The translations under genes and the position numbers were made by a program. The notes beneath the pieces are model-generated. The model was not told where the DNA came from, searched no databases, and saw nothing but the letters and a program-made list of their open reading frames with translations. Positions 4,622 through 7,500 of a stretch of DNA of 7,500 bases are shown piece after piece. This DNA is from Myxococcales bacterium. GTDB taxonomy: Bacteria > Myxococcota_C > UBA6777. Position 1 is the stretch's first letter; the number at the start of each line of letters is the position of its first letter. The DNA is taken from assembly GCA_027005175.1 (NCBI GenBank), contig JALTMC010000018.1:1-7500 (forward strand). Direction: 5' to 3'.

Positions 4622-7486
4622 TATTTGAGGGGGGCGACGACCGCGAATTAAAGTAGCATCGTTTCCATTGTTTGAGGTGGGACTGTGGTTGACAGGCACA
4701 ACGGGCGGGGGGCTACCTGGTGGTCGGATCCCCGAGACTCTTCCTGCAGGAAGAGGCGGTGGATTTTGAGGAACAGGCGGTGGATTTTGAGGAACAGGCG
4801 GTGGATTTTGAGGAACAGGCGGTGGATTTTGAGGAACAGGAGGCTGTGCAGGCAGGCTGGTATGTGAAGAGTGAGAGCCCTGCTCTGAAGGTCTTCGTTG
4901 TGCAGGAGGAACACTTTGTACAGACATCGATGTATGTGAAGCATGCGGATTTTGGGCAGGGATACCAGAGTAAGAAGCATGTGGACTTTGCATAGGGACA
5001 CCGGTTTGTGAAGCACGCAAAGCCTGTTCATAGGAAGGACGTGCTGAAGGGGTTTGTGCGCGAATGTTGGTGGCATCTCCAGCATTCCCCATCGAGGGAG
5101 TTGCTTGTTGCCGACTACCGCGTCGTACAATCACAGAAGGACGAGCCTGTTCCAGGTCGGCAGAGGAGATATGTTGCAGTGCTGGATCATCTTCAACAGA
5201 AGGTGCATCTGGTACTGTTTTGGCGGTAGGTCTCACACCACCTAAAACGGGAGATAAACCTTGTCGAAAGGTATCCTCTGGATCGGTATAGGATTGTTCA
5301 GGTACAGACCATTTTCGCTGGGATGCAAGTCCACCAGGTGTCATCATATCCCGCGAGACGATCTCCGTCGCCAGGTTGGGATGTTCCACCATTTGTGTGG
5401 AAGAGTCGCGTTGTTGCACAGGTTGTCTCAGATCACGCTCAACTTGACGAAGATCTTCTTCGCTCAAGACAGAGGGTGATTCATCTGCAATCATATCTGA
5501 GACTCCCAGGATCTGAGAGGCTGATATCTCTTGAACCACTTGATCTGGCGGTAAGAGTTCGGGATCCACAATCACCTGGGGTGATGTAGAGACACCATCA
5601 ACTTTGGGTGGAGTCACGCGGCTCACAGTCAATGCTGTTGAAAACTCCACAGAGTCCATCAATCCTGGCTTGGTCCCTAGCACAACCTGTTGTCCAAGTG
5701 GAGACAATATCGGTGTTGGTATAGCAGGTCCAACACCCAATGTTTCTGGATTTAAAGCCATTGGTTGTGGCTGTTGCTGTTTGTCCTTAGAGCCAGATGC
5801 TCTTGGATGTCCCCCTTTTTCAGTAGAAACATGACTCTCCGACCTAGTCTTTTGCGCTGATTTTGCAAGTGGAGCAGATGTTTTTTCATCGTCTGTAGGA
5901 TCCAAAAGGCTGCGCTCCGCTCCAACAACCTTATCGTCTTTAGGCTGTTTTTTCGCAACAACTTTATCGTCTTCAGGCCGTTTCTGACTTTCTCGCTCAC
6001 TTGCAACTTCCATCGAAGTTTTTGGAGATTGAACAATTTTCGATGGTCCTTGCATTACAGTTTGTTCGAAGGGCTCTTCTGCCTCCTTTGGGCTCACATT
6101 CGACCGTTGAGACGACTCGACCCGTGCCATCATTTGCTCTACAGCGGGAGTTCGCGGTGGAATCGATTTTCCAACCGCTTCTCGTTCGCGAACAAGTGCA
6201 TGTTCTGGCTCTTCCAGATGACGGTGGAACTCAGCGACTGCCTCCGATTCAAGGATGGCCTCCGACTCGACGATGGAAGAAGGACGTCTTTCACGTTCTT
6301 CCTCGGCCTCCATTGATACTCCAACAGGTGCTGTTGTAGGGATAGCCTTGCTTTCGAGACGAATACCATCACTGTTGTAGTTTGCAGGATGAAAAAAGGC
6401 GCGATCGAGTATGCCATCTTTCCAGTGCCGGATTTGTGGCCAAAACGAAGGGAGGTGTCCCAAAGGAAGCAGTACATCGGAAGACCCCGACTTTGAACCT
6501 TCGTTTGCTCTCTCCAAAATCTGACGCCGAAACAAGGGTAAGAATTGAAATGTCCCTTGTGGATGCAAAGGAAGAAGTTCTGTGACTTCTTCCAAGCAAG
6601 CTCTGCCGTTCGCTTGTCGGCGACAACCTACAACCAGGGAGAAAGCATTTTCAATCGAAGATCGCACAGCAGCAGCCGAGAGTTCCGAGCGAGACTGCAG
6701 GCCATGTGTTACTAGGATTTGCAGAGCGTGTCGAACATGATACGCCCGAAGAGTTGCCAAGGAACCGGGATACCTTCCTGTCATCCATTGCAACAGAGCA
6801 GGAGAATCTTTGGCGTGCATATCTTCAAGAACCACACGATGTGGTCGCAACATCATCATGGTAGGCATGAGTTCTTCTACGCTGGTAGGAGAGCCTTTCT
6901 CGGAAGAAAGAGAAAAAGACAGCAGGTGAGGATGTTCGAGAGGCAATGCGCCCTCTCGTCCTACTCGAATCAACCGATTCAAAGCTGGAATTTCACGAAC
7001 AAGAGCTTGTAAGAGCTGACCAACTCCACTTCCTGTAGCCCCTACCAACAATATCGATTGTTGTGAGACAAGTGCGGCACGCAGCAAAGATGCAACAGCA
7101 GGAGTTAAGAAACCTGTCAGGCAAAGATGCTCCAAGGTGGGCTGCCCGATTTGTCCTTTGCGAAGGGCCAAGACAGGGCCTGATTTTGACAGAGGAGGCA
7201 ACACAATAGAGACCTCTGTCCCATCGGAAAGTCTCTTGGTCAAATGAGGATTCTCTTCGTTGACCAAAACTCCCATAAGCTGTGCGATCTTACGAATCGT
7301 TTTAAAGAGTTCATCTTCTGAAAAAACCGCATCGGCCTTTTCCAATGGGCCACCACGATCGACCCAGATATCATTCTCACCATGAATCAGTAGCTCCAGC
7401 ACATCAGGATCATCCCAAAATGCCAAAACTGGTTTCAAAAAAGTCCGAAGACTTCGAGAAAAGATATCTTCCATTGCACGTACCAT
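4613..7486 (-). CDS. CpaF/TadA-like secretion ATPase homologue with degenerate catalytic motifs and long disordered tail
   Basis: The 957-residue product has an N-terminal part (about 15-325) resembling CpaF/TadA, the hexameric ATPases driving Tad pilus and related type II/IV secretion. Family landmarks are DDPDVLELLIHGENDIWVDR (25-44), IRKIAQLMG, the arginine region NPHLTKRLSDGTEVSIVLPPL (79-99) and GPVLALRK. Catalytic motifs are altered: Walker A is GATGSGVGQ (149-157), with Val155-Gly156 in place of Lys-Thr; the Walker B equivalent of RIIVGEVRG reads RVVLEDMHA (217-225); the His box TTIHAN reads ATLRAY (244-249). ATP hydrolysis is therefore doubtful. Residues about 375-957 are Ser/Pro/Gln/Glu-rich, without predicted globular features, and include a duplicated DDKVV unit, 12-residue repeats, PVPQNPP repeats and two DATxIR motifs. 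An in-frame TGA at 7496-7498 just upstream bounds the start; ATG 7486 or ATG 7474 are possible, neither with a strong ribosome site. No other Tad gene is in the window. It converges on the kinase gene. Confidence 0.85.
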   Translation of the reverse strand: MVRAMEDIFSRSLRTFLKPVLAFWDDPDVLELLIHGENDIWVDRGGPLEKADAVFSEDELFKTIRKIAQLMGVLVNEENPHLTKRLSDGTEVSIVLPPLSKSGPVLALRKGQIGQPTLEHLCLTGFLTPAVASLLRAALVSQQSILLVGATGSGVGQLLQALVREIPALNRLIRVGREGALPLEHPHLLSFSLSSEKGSPTSVEELMPTMMMLRPHRVVLEDMHAKDSPALLQWMTGRYPGSLATLRAYHVRHALQILVTHGLQSRSELSAAAVRSSIENAFSLVVGCRRQANGRACLEEVTELLPLHPQGTFQFLPLFRRQILERANEGSKSGSSDVLLPLGHLPSFWPQIRHWKDGILDRAFFHPANYNSDGIRLESKAIPTTAPVGVSMEAEEERERRPSSIVESEAILESEAVAEFHRHLEEPEHALVREREAVGKSIPPRTPAVEQMMARVESSQRSNVSPKEAEEPFEQTVMQGPSKIVQSPKTSMEVASERESQKRPEDDKVVAKKQPKDDKVVGAERSLLDPTDDEKTSAPLAKSAQKTRSESHVSTEKGGHPRASGSKDKQQQPQPMALNPETLGVGPAIPTPILSPLGQQVVLGTKPGLMDSVEFSTALTVSRVTPPKVDGVSTSPQVIVDPELLPPDQVVQEISASQILGVSDMIADESPSVLSEEDLRQVERDLRQPVQQRDSSTQMVEHPNLATEIVSRDMMTPGGLASQRKWSVPEQSYTDPEDTFRQGLSPVLGGVRPTAKTVPDAPSVEDDPALQHISSADLEQARPSVIVRRGSRQQATPSMGNAGDATNIRAQTPSARPSYEQALRASQTGVPMQSPHASYSGIPAQNPHASHTSMSVQSVPPAQRRPSEQGSHSSHTSLPAQPPVPQNPPPVPQNPPPVPQNPPPVPQNPPPLPAGRVSGIRPPGSPPPVVPVNHSPTSNNGNDATLIRGRRPPQIKK
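4755..4838 (-). repeat. 21-bp tandem repeat, four copies, encoding a Pro-rich heptapeptide
   Basis: The plus-strand unit GGCGGTGGATTTTGAGGAACA occurs four times in a row with no difference seen. In the CpaF-like frame it encodes PPPVPQN-type heptads (residues about 883-910). The unit length preserves frame; the poly-proline character suggests an extended linker or a protein-binding stretch. Confidence 0.93.
4904..5011 (-). repeat. Imperfect 36-bp repeat, three copies, in the CpaF-like tail
   Basis: Residues 826-837 (SQTGVPMQSPHA), 838-849 (SYSGIPAQNPHA) and 850-861 (SHTSMSVQSVPP) are diverged 12-residue units; a partial fourth (SHTSLPAQPPVP, 874-885) runs into the proline heptads. The divergence shows this array is older than the 21-bp one. 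Confidence 0.7.
5921..5983 (-). repeat. Short internal duplication (DDKVV) in the CpaF-like tail
   Basis: Residues 502-511 (KRPEDDKVVA) and 513-522 (KQPKDDKVVG) are near-copies, matched at DNA level by two TTATCGTCTT(T/C)AGGC segments. A single small duplication inside the charged, disordered region. Confidence 0.65.
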
Positions 7487-7500
7487 CAGAACACTTCACT

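Noticed and set aside
4648-6626. Numerous 60-160 codon frames opposite or alongside the CpaF-like gene
   Set aside because: All lie inside the 957-codon frame and owe their length to its repeats and low-complexity tail; none shows a domain.

Overview
The window looks like chromosomal DNA of a Myxococcota-type (former deltaproteobacterial) bacterium of moderate GC content. The main evidence is a Ser/Thr kinase with the HRDVSPQN catalytic loop and a transmembrane-PEGA tail, a CpaF/TadA-like ATPase with a very long disordered tail, and abundant low-complexity repeats inside coding regions. This assignment is inferred from protein style; no rRNA or other marker gene is present.

Layout. (1) From about 1229 to the left edge, the minus strand carries one long open frame that leaves the window. 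It encodes an exported protein with a signal peptide, one beta-rich domain, 17 hexapeptide repeats, a basic Pro/Gln-rich linker and an (Asn-Gln-Pro)n tract. The many short frames on both strands here are shadows created by the 18-bp repeats. (2) 1230-1569 is the divergent intergenic region, with a possible plus-strand promoter and a C5/G6 hairpin. (3) 1570-2712 (+) encodes a membrane-anchored or exported TPR protein. (4) 2723-4471 (+), only 10 bp downstream and with a good ribosome binding site, encodes a complete transmembrane Ser/Thr protein kinase with a C-terminal PEGA domain. (5) 4472-4612 is a short convergent intergenic region holding a 34-bp tandem duplication ending in T-runs. (6) 4613-7486 (-) encodes a 957-residue protein whose N-terminal third is a CpaF/TadA-like secretion ATPase with altered catalytic motifs, followed by about 600 residues of disordered, repeat-bearing sequence.

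How the genes may work together. The TPR protein and the kinase probably form an operon; the periplasmic TPR domain could interact with the outward-facing PEGA domain of the kinase. The CpaF-like protein converges on this operon and has many Ser/Thr residues and two copies of a DATxIR motif in its tail, so it could be a kinase substrate; this is inference only. The most unusual elements are the apparently catalytically dead secretion-ATPase homologue and the repeat-built exported protein. I see no mobile element, CRISPR array, tRNA or rRNA.
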